64,000 bases of DNA from Dermacentor variabilis (GCF_050947875.1 NC_134577.1:72605139-72669138), one strand, 5' to 3'; counted from the stretch's first letter, positions 25,538-37,327 are shown. The notes: generated from the sequence alone by a model not told the origin. Numbers and translations: made by a program.

Positions 25538-25638
25538 AGTTATACTTTTGTAGACTGAAGTCTATGGAATGTCTATATACAAATGTATATAGATAGTCTA
25601 TAGACATTCTATAAACTTCAGTCTACAAAAACAGAACT
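25538..25638. repeat. Long hairpin 2 (about 40-nt arms)
   Basis: Left arm 25538-25577 pairs with about 25599-25638. Its arm sequence (tttgtagactgaagt core) is shared with hairpin 1, so the two are duplicates 8 bp apart. Confidence 0.82.
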
Positions 25639-26159
25639 TTATAGTCCGATACACTTTTTTTATGACATTCTGCAGACATTTGTTAACAAATATGAATTTT
25701 TTTAAATCTATAGGCACTCTATATACACAGACATCTTATAGACAAGTCTACAAAGAGTGTATAAGGCCATAACTCCATAGCGGCTATCTACAAGTTAGTT
25801 TACATTTTTGTTTACATGCGGTAGCAAAAAGTTTTGAATGTATTTATGGATGTGCACCTGTTCCTTTTCATCTGCACTCATGCATTACCGTTAGTAGATT
25901 AATAATGCTTCTGAACCAGCTGTACTTTCATATGTGTTGCATAAACAGAAATAATTTATATAGTGCTGAATCATGCAGTGCGAAAAATAAAACAAATGCA
26001 CCAGCAATGCATTCACCATTTTTATTGCTCGATATAATAGATGAATTCCTTAAATTCATGTCGTATGCTATTATGGAAACAGATTAAATATTTACACTAC
26101 TCCTTGGCAAGCATGGTCGCCAGGCTGGCCTTGACCCTTGTGTCATTAGTCCCAAGGTG

Positions 26160-26760
26160 CTGCAGGTGTATGGTGCAAATAAGTAGATGCAGCAATATGA
26201 GGCAAAAATAACAAGTGTATATTCTTTGTGTGTTCATCAAGCAGCTTAATATATTTGCTCAAACCATCTAAGTCAATACTTAATGCGGTTTAACTATGAC
26301 TAATGGCTGCTTGTCAATACAAATCAGCACCTTTATATAATGTTTTATTGCATGGTATGGTGAACAATTAAACAGTCACAACTGCTGCTCGTGCCAGCAA
26401 CAGTATGTTCCCTTTTATGACAAGTTCATATATGATGCATTATTGTACTTATCCCAAATGGTCTCTATAATTATTGCTGAAACGTTACCCAGTTGGGCTG
26501 TCTGTACATTTTTTTTGGCTGGTAGTTAAGTATGCCCGTGCAGAGGGATATTTTCAGAAGACGTGACCGGAATATTCACAGTATCATGCCTAAGATTGTA
26601 ATTTATTTTGCTTAATACACATTTGAATGTCTTTCTCATACTTTTAAATGAATGGGTGATTAGCCATAACTTCAACGGAAGGCAGATGGGCTGATTGTAT
26701 CGATATGGTCACTTAATTTGTTACAGGTAATGAGGCCTCTTGGGCGTACCAACAGGTTTC
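26160..26760 (+). repeat. Tandem segmental duplication, left copy
   Basis: Collinear blocks match 27425-28050 about 1.27 kb downstream: atgcagcaatatgaggcaaaaa, gtgccagcaacagta, tatgcccgtgc and ctcatacttt..atgaat in order. The divergence is substantial, so the duplication is old. No coding frame is conserved between copies. Confidence 0.65.
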
Positions 26761-27424
26761 CAAGTTAGGTATACCACATGAGCACCCGAAATACCACACG
26801 AGCACTTTGTGTCATGGCACGACAGATATACACCTCCTAGGAAGCAGAACTGATAGTATAGTTCGAATGAATTCTATTACAGTAAATTATTCAAGGTGCT
26901 TTGAAAGATGAAAATTTTTTCTAGGCTATCGAGGTTCAGGACGTTTAGTTAACGCAAAAAAAAAAACACATATTGAGTAAGAAATGCCATGTCAATAAGC
27001 ATGACTTTCTTTTATTTTTCAATAAATGGAACCAATTTCCTTCAATTTTTATCAGGTGAAACGTTTTAAAAATATATTTAACTCAGAGATTCTTTGGAAA
27101 CTTTGTATGACATATAACAAGACAGCATACCTATGCGGCCATTTTAAAATTTCCCCATCTTTTTCCAAGCCTTCCCTGGCTGTCTTCATGAAAATTTTCT
27201 GGCAATCTATGACGCCTGCAGCTTAAGTGTAATAAAAAAATATTGTGGTTTAATGCTTGCCAAGTACTGCCAGTCCATAATATTTAGATAAAACGAATAA
27301 CACGTCAGTCACTTGACATGCAGTATTACATTCAACTGACTTGAATCCCTTGATTAATAAAGCTGACAAGGGCTTCGGCAAGTTCGTAATTGATGGCCAC
27401 ACGAGTACAGCACGGAAGACACAG

Positions 27425-28050
27425 AGACACACGAAAAGCAAATGCAACAATGTGAGGAAAAACTATACAATGAGGTATACAATTAGTTATTTTTACGGTT
27501 CAATAGTAGTTTTCAATATAATTTGCCCTCATCACTTATGCCTCTAGTTAACTTTGTTTACCTCTGACTAAAGACTACATGGCAATATTAATCAGTACCA
27601 TTATGATGTTTCGTTATACTACAGTATGATAAGCAGGTAGACAACCGTAATGGTCGCCGGTGCCAGCAACGGTACGTTTCGTTTTAAGACAGGTTCATGT
27701 GACACACAGTGTACTTATAAAAATAAAAGAAATGCGAGAATCCCAAACGATTCCTATAATAATACTTGTTGAAACAAAGATACCCGGCTGGACTGTGCAC
27801 ATTTTTCAGGTGTTAATGCGATATGCCCGTGCCGAACGAACATGCTCAGCATACTGACTGCAGTTTTGAACAATCACGTTAAGATTTGCAATTTATTTCC
27901 GCTTAGAACAGTCTGCAATGTCTCTTTTCTCATACTTCGATATGAATACATTTGCCACACTTTCAGTAGAATGCACATGAATGGGGGCGTACTGATCAGG
28001 TTACTTATCAACTAAAACATGTTACGATCTCTTAGGTGTGTTGATAAGGG
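27425..28050 (+). repeat. Tandem segmental duplication, right copy
   Basis: Counterpart of 26160-26760. Between the copies (26760-27425) and up to 28570 I see no gene. Confidence 0.65.
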
Positions 28051-28571
28051 TAGAACAAATGCAATGCCCACTGAATTATTTGAATAATCTGTGCGTTATC
28101 TACTTAGAAAAGACCACCAAATTGATAATCTGGCTCTTTTTTCTTTTGTACAGCGCATATTGTATGCAGTCTGTCCAAGACGACGGCACTACATGCAACA
28201 GTAATGAAAACCGGAACACTTATTACGCACGACAATGGCTTTATACCATGCGCGATTAGCACAATGCGAATCGGCGCGAGCAGCTGCCTTGTGATTAAGA
28301 GCACGTAAACTGCAGAGCGCCGAAGCATCGGAAGCCGCTTAACGCTTTTCATATAGCTCGAAAGATAACTTCTGCTGCTAAATTGTTTAAAAAAGAGACA
28401 AAAAACAAATCTTCCAACTACCGTCAAACGCAATGCCTTCAGTTTGAAACGTGTAAAGGTGTTTCCGGAGCGACTAATTTATTGTTCTCTAATTTTTTCG
28501 GCTAAGTTGCGAAGCTGCAAGTGACTGAGATTATCGCAGGTTTCATGCTCCAAAAGCGTTTGTGGTTGAAT

Positions 28572-31463
28572 ATAAATAGATTGTTGTGTTCATTGGACAG
28601 GCCGCCATTGGAATATGAACCTGGCAACGTTTAACGCTAGAACGTTATCTAGTGAGGCGAGTCTAGCAGTGCTATTGCAGGAATTAGAGGGCAGTAAATG
28701 GGATATAATAGGGCTCAGTGAAGTTAGGAGGCCAAATGAAGCATATACAGTGCTAAATAGCGGGCACGTCCTGTGCTACCGGGGCTTAGCGGATAGAAGA
28801 GAACTAGGAGTCGGATTCCTGGTTAATAAGAATATAGCTGGTAACATACAGGAATTCTATAGCATTAACGAGAGGGTGGCAGGTCTTGTTGTGAAACTTA
28901 ATAAGAGGTACAAAATGAAGATTGTACAAGTCTACGCCCCTACATCCAGTCATGATGACCAGGAAGTCGAAAGCTTTTATGAAGACGTGGAATCGGCGGT
29001 GGGTAGAGTGAAAACCAAATACACTATACTAATGGGCGACTTTAATGCCAAGGTAGGCAAGAAGCAGGCTGGAGACAAGGCAGTGGGGGAATATGGCATA
29101 GGCACTAGGAATAGCAGGGGAGAGTTATTAGTAGAGTTTGCGGAACAGAATAATATGAGGATAATGAATACCTTCTTCCGCAAGCGGGATACCCGAAAGT
29201 GGACGTGGAGGAGCCCGAACGGTGAGACTAGAAATGAAATAGACTTCATACTCTGCGCTAACCCTGGCATCATACAAGATGTGGACGTGCTCGGCAAGGT
29301 GCGCTGCAGTGACCACAGGATGGTAAGAACTCGAATTAGGTTAGACCTGAGGAGGGAACGGAAGAAACTGGTACATAAGAAGCCGATCAATGAGTTAGCG
29401 GTAAGAGGGAAAATAGAGGAATTCCAGATCAAGCTACAGAACAGGTATTCAGCTTTAACTCAGGAAGAGGACCTTAGTGTTGAAGCAATGAACGACAATC
29501 TTGTGGGCATCATTAAGGAGTGTGCAATGGAAGTCGGTGGTAACTCCGTTAGGCAGGATACCAGCAAACTATCCCAGGAGACGAAAGATCTGATCAAGAA
29601 ACGCCAATGTATGAAAGCATCTAACCCTACAGCTAGAATAGAACTGGCAGAACTTTCGAAGTTAATCAACAAGCGTAAGACAGCTGACATAAGGAAGTAC
29701 AATATGGATAGAATTGAACATGCTCTCAGGAACGGAGGAAGCCTAAAAACAGTGAAGAAGAAACTAGGAATTGGCAAGAATCAGATGTATGCGTTAAGAG
29801 ACAAAGCCGGCAATATCATTATTAATATGGATGAGATAGTTGAAGTGGCTGAGGAGTTCTATAGAGATTTATACAGTACCAGTGGCACCCACGACGATAA
29901 TGGAAGAGAAAATAGTCTAGAGGAATTCGAAATCCCGAAGGTAACGCCGGAAGAAGTAAAGAAAGCCTTAGGAGATATGCAAAGGGGGAAGGCAGCTGGG
30001 GAGGATCAGGTAACAGCAGATTTGTTGAAGGATGGTGGACAGATTGTTCTAGAGAAACTGGCCACCCTGTATACGCAATGCCTCATGACCTCGAGCGTAC
30101 CGGAATCTTGGAAGAACGCTAACGTAATCCTAATCCATAAGAAAGGGGACGCCAAAGACTTGAAAAATTATAGACCGATCAGCTTACTGTCTGTTGCCTA
30201 CAAAGTATTTACTAAGGTAATTGCAAATAGAATCAGGAACACCTTAGACTTCTGTCAACCAAAGGACCAGGCAGGATTCCGTAAAGGCTACTCAACAATA
30301 GACCATATTCACACTATCAATCAAGTGATAGAGAAATGTGCAGAATATAAGCAACCGTTATATATAGCTTTCATTGATTACGAGAAAGCGTTTGATTCAG
30401 TCGAAACCTCAGCAGTCATGGAGGCATTACGGAATCAGGGTGTAGATGAGCCATATGTAAAAATACTGGAAGATATCTATAGCGGCTCCACAGCCACTGT
30501 AGTCCTCCATAAAGCAAGCAACAAAATCCCAATAAAGAAAGGCGTCAGGCAGGGAGATTCGATATCTCCTATGCTATTCACAGCGTGTTTACAGCAGGTA
30601 TTCGGAGACCTGGATTGGGAAGAATTGGGGATAAAAGTTAATGGAGAATACCTTAGTAACTTGCGATTCGCTGATGATATTGCCTTGCTTAGTAACTCAG
30701 GGGACCAATTGCAATGCATGCTCACTGACCTGGAGAGGCAAAGCAGAAGAGTGGGTCTAAAAATTAATATGCAGAAAACTAAAGTAATGCTTAACAGTCT
30801 CGGGAGAGAACAGCAATTTACAATAGGCAGCGAGGCACTGGAAGTCGTAAGGGAATACATCTACTTAGGGCAGGTAGTGACGGCGTATCCGGATCATGAG
30901 ACGGAAATAATCAGAAGAATAAGAATGGGCTGGAGTGCGTTTGGCAGGCATTCCCAAATCATGAACAGCAGGTTGCCGTTATCCCTCAAGAGAAAAGTAT
31001 ATAATAGCTGTGTATTACCAGTACTCACCTACGGGGCAGAAACCTGGAGGCTTACGAAAAGGGTTCTACTCAAATTGAGGACGACACAACGAGCTATGGA
31101 AAGAAGAATGATAGGTGTAACGTTAAGGGATAAGAAAAGAGCAGATTGGGTGAGGGAACAAACGCGAGTTAATGACATCTTAGTTGAAATCAAGAAAAAG
31201 AAATGGGCATGGGCAGGACATGTAATGAGGAGGGAAGATAACCGATGGTCATTAAGGGTTACGGACTGGATCCCAAGGGAAGGGAAGCGTAGCAGGGGGC
31301 GGCAGAAAGTTAGGTGGGCGGATGAGATTAAGAAGTTTGCAGGGACGGCATGGCCACAATTAGCACATGACCGGGGTTGTTGGAGAAGTATGGGAGAGGC
31401 CTTTGCCCTGCAGTGGGCGTAACCAGGCTGATGATGATGATGATGATGATGATAAATAGATTG
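28572..31463 (+). mobile_element. RTE-clade retrotransposon with 12-bp TSD
   Basis: The insertion 28584-31451 lies between identical ataaatagattg copies at 28572-28583 and 31452-31463. It has a 31-bp 5' leader, one long ORF (28615-31422), a very short 3' UTR and a tail of GAT/TGA units (31430-31451). This compact layout with a trinucleotide tail is typical of RTE elements. TSD, tail and ORF are all intact, so this is a young and possibly full-length copy. Confidence 0.93.
28615..31422 (+). CDS. RTE endonuclease-reverse transcriptase
   Basis: A 935-residue, uninterrupted ORF, close to the usual RTE length. N-terminal apurinic-type endonuclease (residues about 1-240): LATFNARTL, GLSEVRR (metal-binding Glu), QVYAPTSS, MGDFNAKVG, NEIDFILC and the terminal CSDHRMVRTRI. 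A linker follows, then RT (about 440-760): KNYRPISLLS, DQAGFRKGYSTIDHI, YIAFIDYEKAFDSVE (motif A), KGVRQGDSISPMLF (motif B), LRFADDIALLS (motif C with the catalytic Asp pair), GLKINMQKTKVM (D) and YIYLGQVV (E). The C-terminus carries the conserved LPVLTYGAETW and WAGHVMRRED blocks. Start chosen because the endonuclease domain begins within a few residues of this ATG. All catalytic residues I can check are present. Similar ORFs are often mislabelled 'craniofacial development protein 2-like'. Some residues could still be inactivating. Confidence 0.95.
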   Translation: MNLATFNARTLSSEASLAVLLQELEGSKWDIIGLSEVRRPNEAYTVLNSGHVLCYRGLADRRELGVGFLVNKNIAGNIQEFYSINERVAGLVVKLNKRYKMKIVQVYAPTSSHDDQEVESFYEDVESAVGRVKTKYTILMGDFNAKVGKKQAGDKAVGEYGIGTRNSRGELLVEFAEQNNMRIMNTFFRKRDTRKWTWRSPNGETRNEIDFILCANPGIIQDVDVLGKVRCSDHRMVRTRIRLDLRRERKKLVHKKPINELAVRGKIEEFQIKLQNRYSALTQEEDLSVEAMNDNLVGIIKECAMEVGGNSVRQDTSKLSQETKDLIKKRQCMKASNPTARIELAELSKLINKRKTADIRKYNMDRIEHALRNGGSLKTVKKKLGIGKNQMYALRDKAGNIIINMDEIVEVAEEFYRDLYSTSGTHDDNGRENSLEEFEIPKVTPEEVKKALGDMQRGKAAGEDQVTADLLKDGGQIVLEKLATLYTQCLMTSSVPESWKNANVILIHKKGDAKDLKNYRPISLLSVAYKVFTKVIANRIRNTLDFCQPKDQAGFRKGYSTIDHIHTINQVIEKCAEYKQPLYIAFIDYEKAFDSVETSAVMEALRNQGVDEPYVKILEDIYSGSTATVVLHKASNKIPIKKGVRQGDSISPMLFTACLQQVFGDLDWEELGIKVNGEYLSNLRFADDIALLSNSGDQLQCMLTDLERQSRRVGLKINMQKTKVMLNSLGREQQFTIGSEALEVVREYIYLGQVVTAYPDHETEIIRRIRMGWSAFGRHSQIMNSRLPLSLKRKVYNSCVLPVLTYGAETWRLTKRVLLKLRTTQRAMERRMIGVTLRDKKRADWVREQTRVNDILVEIKKKKWAWAGHVMRREDNRWSLRVTDWIPREGKRSRGRQKVRWADEIKKFAGTAWPQLAHDRGCWRSMGEAFALQWA

Positions 31464-32177
31464 GGTGAATCTAGAGATTTCTACTAGATATTTCTTCAAG
31501 TCTCGTGTTTTGCTTGCTGTAACTTCCCAAAATTATTTAGTTTGGTTGCCAGGAACCTTAAAGATACTGCTACATTTAAACTATGCGAGAACGGCGGCGC
31601 ACACACTGCTGATGCATGCCCCGCAAACACGGCCTTTCATCCGAGTACGCTAGCAGTTATTCAACTATGCCTGTCTGTTTGAAAATTTCGAGATATTTAC
31701 AATTTCGAGATATATACGTAAAGCGTGTCACGAGAATTTCACTACACATACGGTGCAGCATTCATCGCGGCCGGATCAAGCGCCACTAAATGAGATCTAC
31801 CACACTGGCTCCCAACACACACAATCCGCTTAGTGGTAGCTCAGTATCAAGTTAAAACATGGTGTACTTCCTTTTTTACGCACCTAAGCTATAATGATAA
31901 AATCAACAAGCACGAGCGATGGCTCGCCGTAAAACATTCCGTATAGTACAAGCGAGAACAAGAGCGCACAAGCGAGAACAAAACCAACACTATACCCGAG
32001 TCGCCTGCGCTACATGCAGCCGGTTCGCGCTACGAAATGTGGTCACATAATCATGAGGTATTGACGCAAAACGTCTTTGATGAAGCTTACCATTCAGTGT
32101 AGTTGACGTGTGATGCCACAAAGACACGCATACACAGACACCAACGTTCAGGGAGACACCGCACACCGGCACAATCG
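31464..32177. other. No gene seen
   Basis: Between the RTE element and the hAT MITE; nothing supported. Confidence 0.45.
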
Positions 32178-32666
32178 TTTACGTGCACGGAGGAAGGAAA
32201 CTAAGGAGAGGCCCTGACGTCACTCTTTGTGAAGCAAAAGTGAAGCCGGAAGTTGGCGTTGCTCATAGCGATGCTCCGCCTTTTGGGCCCCCCTCCTCTC
32301 TTGTTTACATCTTTCGCGAAACCACGCCGCGCTGCGCGTGGTTTCGCGCGCGGAGCGCGTGCGCTCGCGCAACATCCGGCATAGCACGGTGCAGGTAACA
32401 CAGCGCAACAAGACACGTTGACTAACGCAAACCCGCCCACACAGCGCCTACACAGCGCCTACCACCAACCTACCAGAGCAACACGTGTGAGCGCTCAAAA
32501 CCATAACAACGCCGCCATTGTGGCCCAAAAGGCGTGGCCATACAACAAAAAAAATAAAAAAGCTGCAAAAAAATGAGAACCTACTACGTCATTTCCGCCA
32601 CACTTTTCTCCTAGCGCGCGGAGGGGGTAGGGCCTCTCCTTAGTTTCCTTCCTCCGTGTTTACGTG
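32178..32666. mobile_element. hAT-type MITE with 30-bp perfect TIRs and 8-bp TSD
   Basis: The element 32186-32658 (473 bp) starts with cacggaggaaggaaactaag and ends with its exact reverse complement; the terminal inverted repeats match over 30 bp (32186-32215 against 32629-32658). It is flanked by 8-bp duplications tttacgtg at 32178-32185 and 32659-32666. An 8-bp TSD is the hallmark of the hAT superfamily. The interior is GC-rich, with a strong central palindrome (ggtttcgcg / cgcgaaacc region, 32309-32360), and has no transposase frame, so it is non-autonomous. Confidence 0.92.
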
Positions 32667-35600
32667 CCTGGCGCACTCGTTGAGACGGCGCACTGCCGCG
32701 CATGCGCAAGAGCTCCGAGCATGCCCAGGAGCTCCGCGCGGGAGGGCGTGCGCGCTCGGAGGAGTGTGAGCGCCTTTTCCTCCTTCAATTTTTTCTTTGT
32801 CACTTTCTCTCTCTCTGCGCGCCATGTGCGCCGGAACGGGTGGCTTTTCTTTTCCGTTATGCATTTTTTTCGTGGACGAAGCATATGCGCTGGCAGGTTG
32901 TATGACAAACGCTGTGGGCTATCGTATGAGACTGGAACGCTAACATGAATGCGCTGTTTGTAAAAGCCGTTACGGGGCCCTTCAGACGTTTTAGACGCAT
33001 TATTGCCAGCGTCGATGAGTAATACAGCGTATGTGTAGCATATCTTCCAGCGTACCGCCAAATGTGATGCCCGCACGTATGTTAGTGCTAATTTTCTGTT
33101 CCGATGATAGGTCAAAGCAATCAGTACAGCATTGAGGTACTCATATGCGTGGCTGCGCAGGCATACCGCCGGCGAAATACTGGGTGGGCTCAGAAAATTT
33201 GGCACCTATTTTAAGTGAATGAGAAACTTTGATGAGTTTATAGTGCAGGATATTAGGCAACAAAAGTCGCCCGATGTTAGTGACGCCGCCGAGATATGAA
33301 GACAATGTGAAAAGTATCCGAGAATCGGACGACACACAACGCGAACACCACATGCGCGACATCGGTTCATGGCACATTCACAAAGTCCGCGTTGTCAGCT
33401 ACAAATATTACGAGTGTCTTTGCTGTTAGCTTGATGCCTGTTTCGAATCCACTTGTATCTGAAGCTGGCGTTCATAACATGTATTTTAACAATTGGATCG
33501 GCGTTTTGCTTCCGTTATTCTACGGCCGCAAAAGTGATACGACAACTGTGAAGACTCAGGTCTTCAGACTGTGAAAAGCTCAGGTGACAGAATTTTGAGT
33601 TCAAGCAGATCGAGGGCTGTTTTTGACGCAGATATCCGAGGCCAATTTTCGCTAGCTGCATTGCTGTTTTGTTGCCTTTTACCAAATTTCGCGGCACCGC
33701 CTTGCTTCATTATTATTTTACCGCTTCCGTTTCCTTGATCTCCTTGTTTGGTACCTTTATATTTTCTTCTTGCCTATTTGCTTTCCCTCCACAGCAAGAA
33801 AAAAAAAGAAAAGAAAACAAGAAAGAAAGTAAGGTCTATGCCGAGTCCGAGAGCATAGAATTGTGATGATCGATGCGCAGTTGGGGTGTATAACGGCACG
33901 CTCAGTGCATGACAAATACAAGGTATGAAGCGCAGAGCTCCAACACGACATCAAAAAAGAAAAAAGAAAGCAGAATAATGGAGTATCTGCATCAATGCAA
34001 ACCGTTAGGCCAGCTCCTATATGTGTACTAACTCAGAGAAGAGAGCGAACAAAGCTAAATTTATTCACTTAAAGTGTGAGCATTGCAGATTTATGAAATT
34101 ACGGACACTCCCTAATTATCGTCTTTTCGTTGGGCTGTTAGTGAGTGCAAATAAAAAGGAATAAAAAAAGAACACGACACTGTTGCCGACCAAACCGAAA
34201 GAATTCAAAACACGTTGAAACGCCCGTCTTCAGTTTCTATCTGATCAAGGCGTTTTCGATTGCTACCTCTTGCTGAGCGAGCATGAGCTTGCACCTGGCA
34301 GCGGTGAAAGTGTGCCAAAAGAACGCAACGTTTACAAGTCCACAATGTTGCTGACGCGTGCGCGTGCTTGTTCAGAAAGGCTAAAGCAAAAACATAACGC
34401 GCCTGGGCGCACGCTTTTCCAGCAATCTTGCTAACGCCTTCTCGAGGCTGACGCCGCAGTTTCGTGCATTAGCGCATGCCCCTTGTTCCAGCACAATGGC
34501 TCTGTTGATACATTCGGCGGGGAAAAAAAAGCCGCACTAGTTAGAGACCGCACCTTGCGGGAGTAGAAGCCCTAATGGACGCCTTAATACCGTGAATAAG
34601 CTTTGGACTTCAAAAGAGCACAGTGCAGTCTTTCTTCGGGAGGATGCCAGTTATGAGCATTTTGAAGAAAGAGGATTGGTTCTCGGCTGTTCCGCCTTGT
34701 GCTCTTTCATAACGGAGAGGGAGATGTGTAAGCTGCCTACGGATGAGCCTCGTACGCTGAAGGAGCGCTAGCGCACCGGAAAGAAACGTAGCCGTACAAC
34801 AAGCTAAACTCAAAATCTAACTTACTGTCCCGTCTGTTCATAAAAGCTTGGAAGCATTCTTTTTCCATTCTAAGAGCAATCCTCCCGCAGGTTGCTATTC
34901 AAGAAGAAAGCCGCACGTCGTGATTGTCTATTTGTGTGTGCTGTAGCTAGGCTTCTCGAGATGTCGAGGCAGGTGAGAACGCTGTTGAGGTCAACCTATT
35001 CAAACAACTTTCTCTCGAGAACAACTGGAGAAAATATGAACAGAAAACAAAAAAAAATATGCTAAAGACTTTCTTTGTGTCTATTTTCGATAGGAAATGC
35101 ACAGTCATCCACTTATATCAAGTTCCTCCTACTTGCCCTGTCTTCTACTTTTTCTTCAGTTCTTGGCATCAAGGAAAGACGTCATCCGTGTTCATACGTG
35201 ATTTTAGTTTATGGGTGGATTTAATTTCCTTTCCCTTTGTCCTCTCGTAGCTTCAACGGTAGTCAAGGAGGGAAGGTGTTGAAGGTCCGAAGTCGGCGCC
35301 CCTCGATGATTCGAGTGCACGGTCGCAGCGCGAAGGAAGAGCCGTTGTCCGACGAAGTGACGTTGTATTCTAACGCCGAAGCGTCTGTCCGAGTCCAAGC
35401 CCGAAGCTCCGCTCTCTCTTCTCACAACCAAACATGACTTTATAAGCCCTCAGTTGTACAAAGGAATCGCAAACCAGCCAACCACACATGCGAGTTCACA
35501 TCATTGTAACCAATAGCACAACCACCTTCGTGCCGCACACGGCATTGGTGGAAACAGTGGCACTCCTTAGAACACGCCAGGGGATATGATTTCTCAAAGA

Positions 35601-37141
35601 CACGTGCCACCTCGCTCTCCCCTACGTTGGGCTGCGAGTATCGGCCCCTGATGTCTTCCCTCTTTTTCCTTGCAAACGGCCGTCATGCAAGCTGCCGAGA
35701 ATGTTCCGTGAAATCGCGGATTATTGACTGTATATCCGCCGGACAGCGGACTACCCTGCCAGTACTGAGAAATCTGTCTCCCGTGCAGCTGTGTGCCGGT
35801 TCGCTTGAAATACAAACACCATAATCGGGACCCGATGGTAATCGCACGCAAAAGCATTCCTCGACCATAGCCGGCTAAGTGGTTTAAAGCTACCGCCATC
35901 TTCACGGGCATTCTTAGCAGGCGCACGCGGATGCCAAACATCAAACCGGCTGGGCAGCGTCGCGTCGCCCAATTTCCGTGACCGAGACCGTCGACGGGAC
36001 ATTTCAGAAGTGTATGGGCATTAGCGCTGGCGGTGACCTCGAGCACCCCCAACTTTCATCTTCACGCTTTAGTGTTGCCCGCGTCCCATCTTCGCGGAAC
36101 CCACATGCGTGCCTCATTTTCGGTTATTGGCCGATACAGCAGGTGTGAGCTCGCCCTGCGCTTTGCTGTAGTCGCCTAAACTGGGCCACAAAATAACAGC
36201 AAGGTCAAGTTCCCAATCTCAAACTGACTGGTGGGCATTAAATACGAGGATTCTAAGTCGCATGCTCAGTGTTAATAATTCAAAGCAAACGCAAGTCCTC
36301 TTGACGTCATGAAGCGTTGAAAGCAACACCACGGGTTTTAATTCTGAGCGCGACTGGAATGGCAATACTCCCTTCCATGTAGCAGCGTTGATCCTTGCGT
36401 ACACATCCACAATAATTATTCAGTTCACCTCGTATATTTGTTCCCCGTCCTTCCCTGTTCCGCGATAACAGGCGAGGCGCACTTTATTTCCTTCAACTTC
36501 TTGACCATCTTGTTTTCCTTACGTTCCCGCTGAGACGTTTAGGCCGATCGTGTTAAAACAGCTACAGAACGACTACCGTTAAGCGATTAAACGAATAAGT
36601 TACACGGCGCCTTTCTTTGTCTCGCTGTAGCTGATGCCTGACGATGCTTCATTGATCGGCTTACTCTGTGGCACCCATTCCATGAGTACTTTCTTGATTC
36701 TCGCGTGAATAATCCAAAGCACGCGCGTGACAGGGCATCATTCAAATCAGAACTCAGCTCACGTCTTTTGTTCTTCATTGTGAATCTCTGCGCCTGCGAA
36801 CATCACAAACGGCATAAATGTGGCTGTGTCGATGCTGGTCAGTACGTGGTGCTTGAAAGCGCCTGATAGAAGAATACGAATAACGCCATTGGCTAGAAAT
36901 AAAAGCAATGAGAATGGGCGTCCTAAATGAAAAAAGAAGGGCTCCACTTTATTTGTTACGTGCCATTTTCCCACGAACTTCGAATGTCGCTTTGTACACG
37001 CGCTGCTCTTAAATATATTACGAAATGTTCGCTTCGTTCAATCGCAAGTAGTGCGAATAATCACAGTGTTCTGTGGAAGTCGGAGAAATAAACTGACATT
37101 ATCCCTCATTGTCATAGCTGCCAAGTTTCCAGCCATAACAG
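32667..37141. other. Intergenic or intronic DNA; possible LTR-like block at 35230-36060
   Basis: About 4.5 kb with no supported exon. On the minus strand near 35445 a TATA-like cttataaagtc is followed by purine-rich sequence; together with the GC-rich 35594-36052 frame this might be a decayed LTR element, but I see no ends, primer site or TSD. The region could hold missing upstream TMTC exons that I cannot recognise. Confidence 0.35.
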
Positions 37142-37327
37142 AGAAGGTCACGGAAGTGCGAAGTGGCTCGCAGCCTACGGTCTACTTTCCATATGTGCGC
37201 TGCTTTCCAAGGAGCAAGGCATCACCGTGCTACCGCTGTGCATGGCCCTGAGGATACGCGCCCTAGTCGTCGACTCGAGGCTCCCAGAACGACTGAAGCA
37301 ATGCCACAAGGCTCACCGACACCGCTG
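37142..37327 (+). CDS. TMTC-family exon (membrane segment with KEQG motif)
   Basis: A partial gene. The acceptor ataacag precedes 37142 and the donor CTG|GTAAGT follows 37327. The frame starting at GAA 37143 reads a hydrophobic segment LAAYGLLSICALLSKEQG followed by ITVLPLC. A membrane helix running into (C/S)KEQG(I/V)TVL is a hallmark of TMTC proteins, ER-resident, multi-pass, TPR-containing enzymes linked to O-mannosylation of cadherins and protocadherins. The second half (MALRIRALVVDSRLPERL...) does not look like the usual family continuation, so the 3' splice boundary or the integrity of the exon is uncertain. It ends in phase 2. The downstream TPR exons on the same strand, 8-10 kb away, fit a large-intron tick gene. 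Confidence 0.6.

Larger units (their letters stand above)
25035..25780. repeat. Palindrome-rich minisatellite
   Basis: The block is built on the self-complementary decamer gtctatagac. About four tandem units of roughly 76-88 bp (25118-25430) each begin with cttatggccatac and contain tatagactagtctata. In the first unit 25129-25156 is a perfect 28-bp palindrome. The second part (25437-25638) consists of two long hairpins, annotated separately. No reading frame. It is not a CRISPR array: the units have no unique spacers and are themselves palindromic. Confidence 0.92.

Noticed and set aside
35204..36052. Solo LTR or LTR element
   Set aside because: TATA-like motif on the minus strand, but no TG/CA ends, primer-binding site, paired LTR or TSD found.
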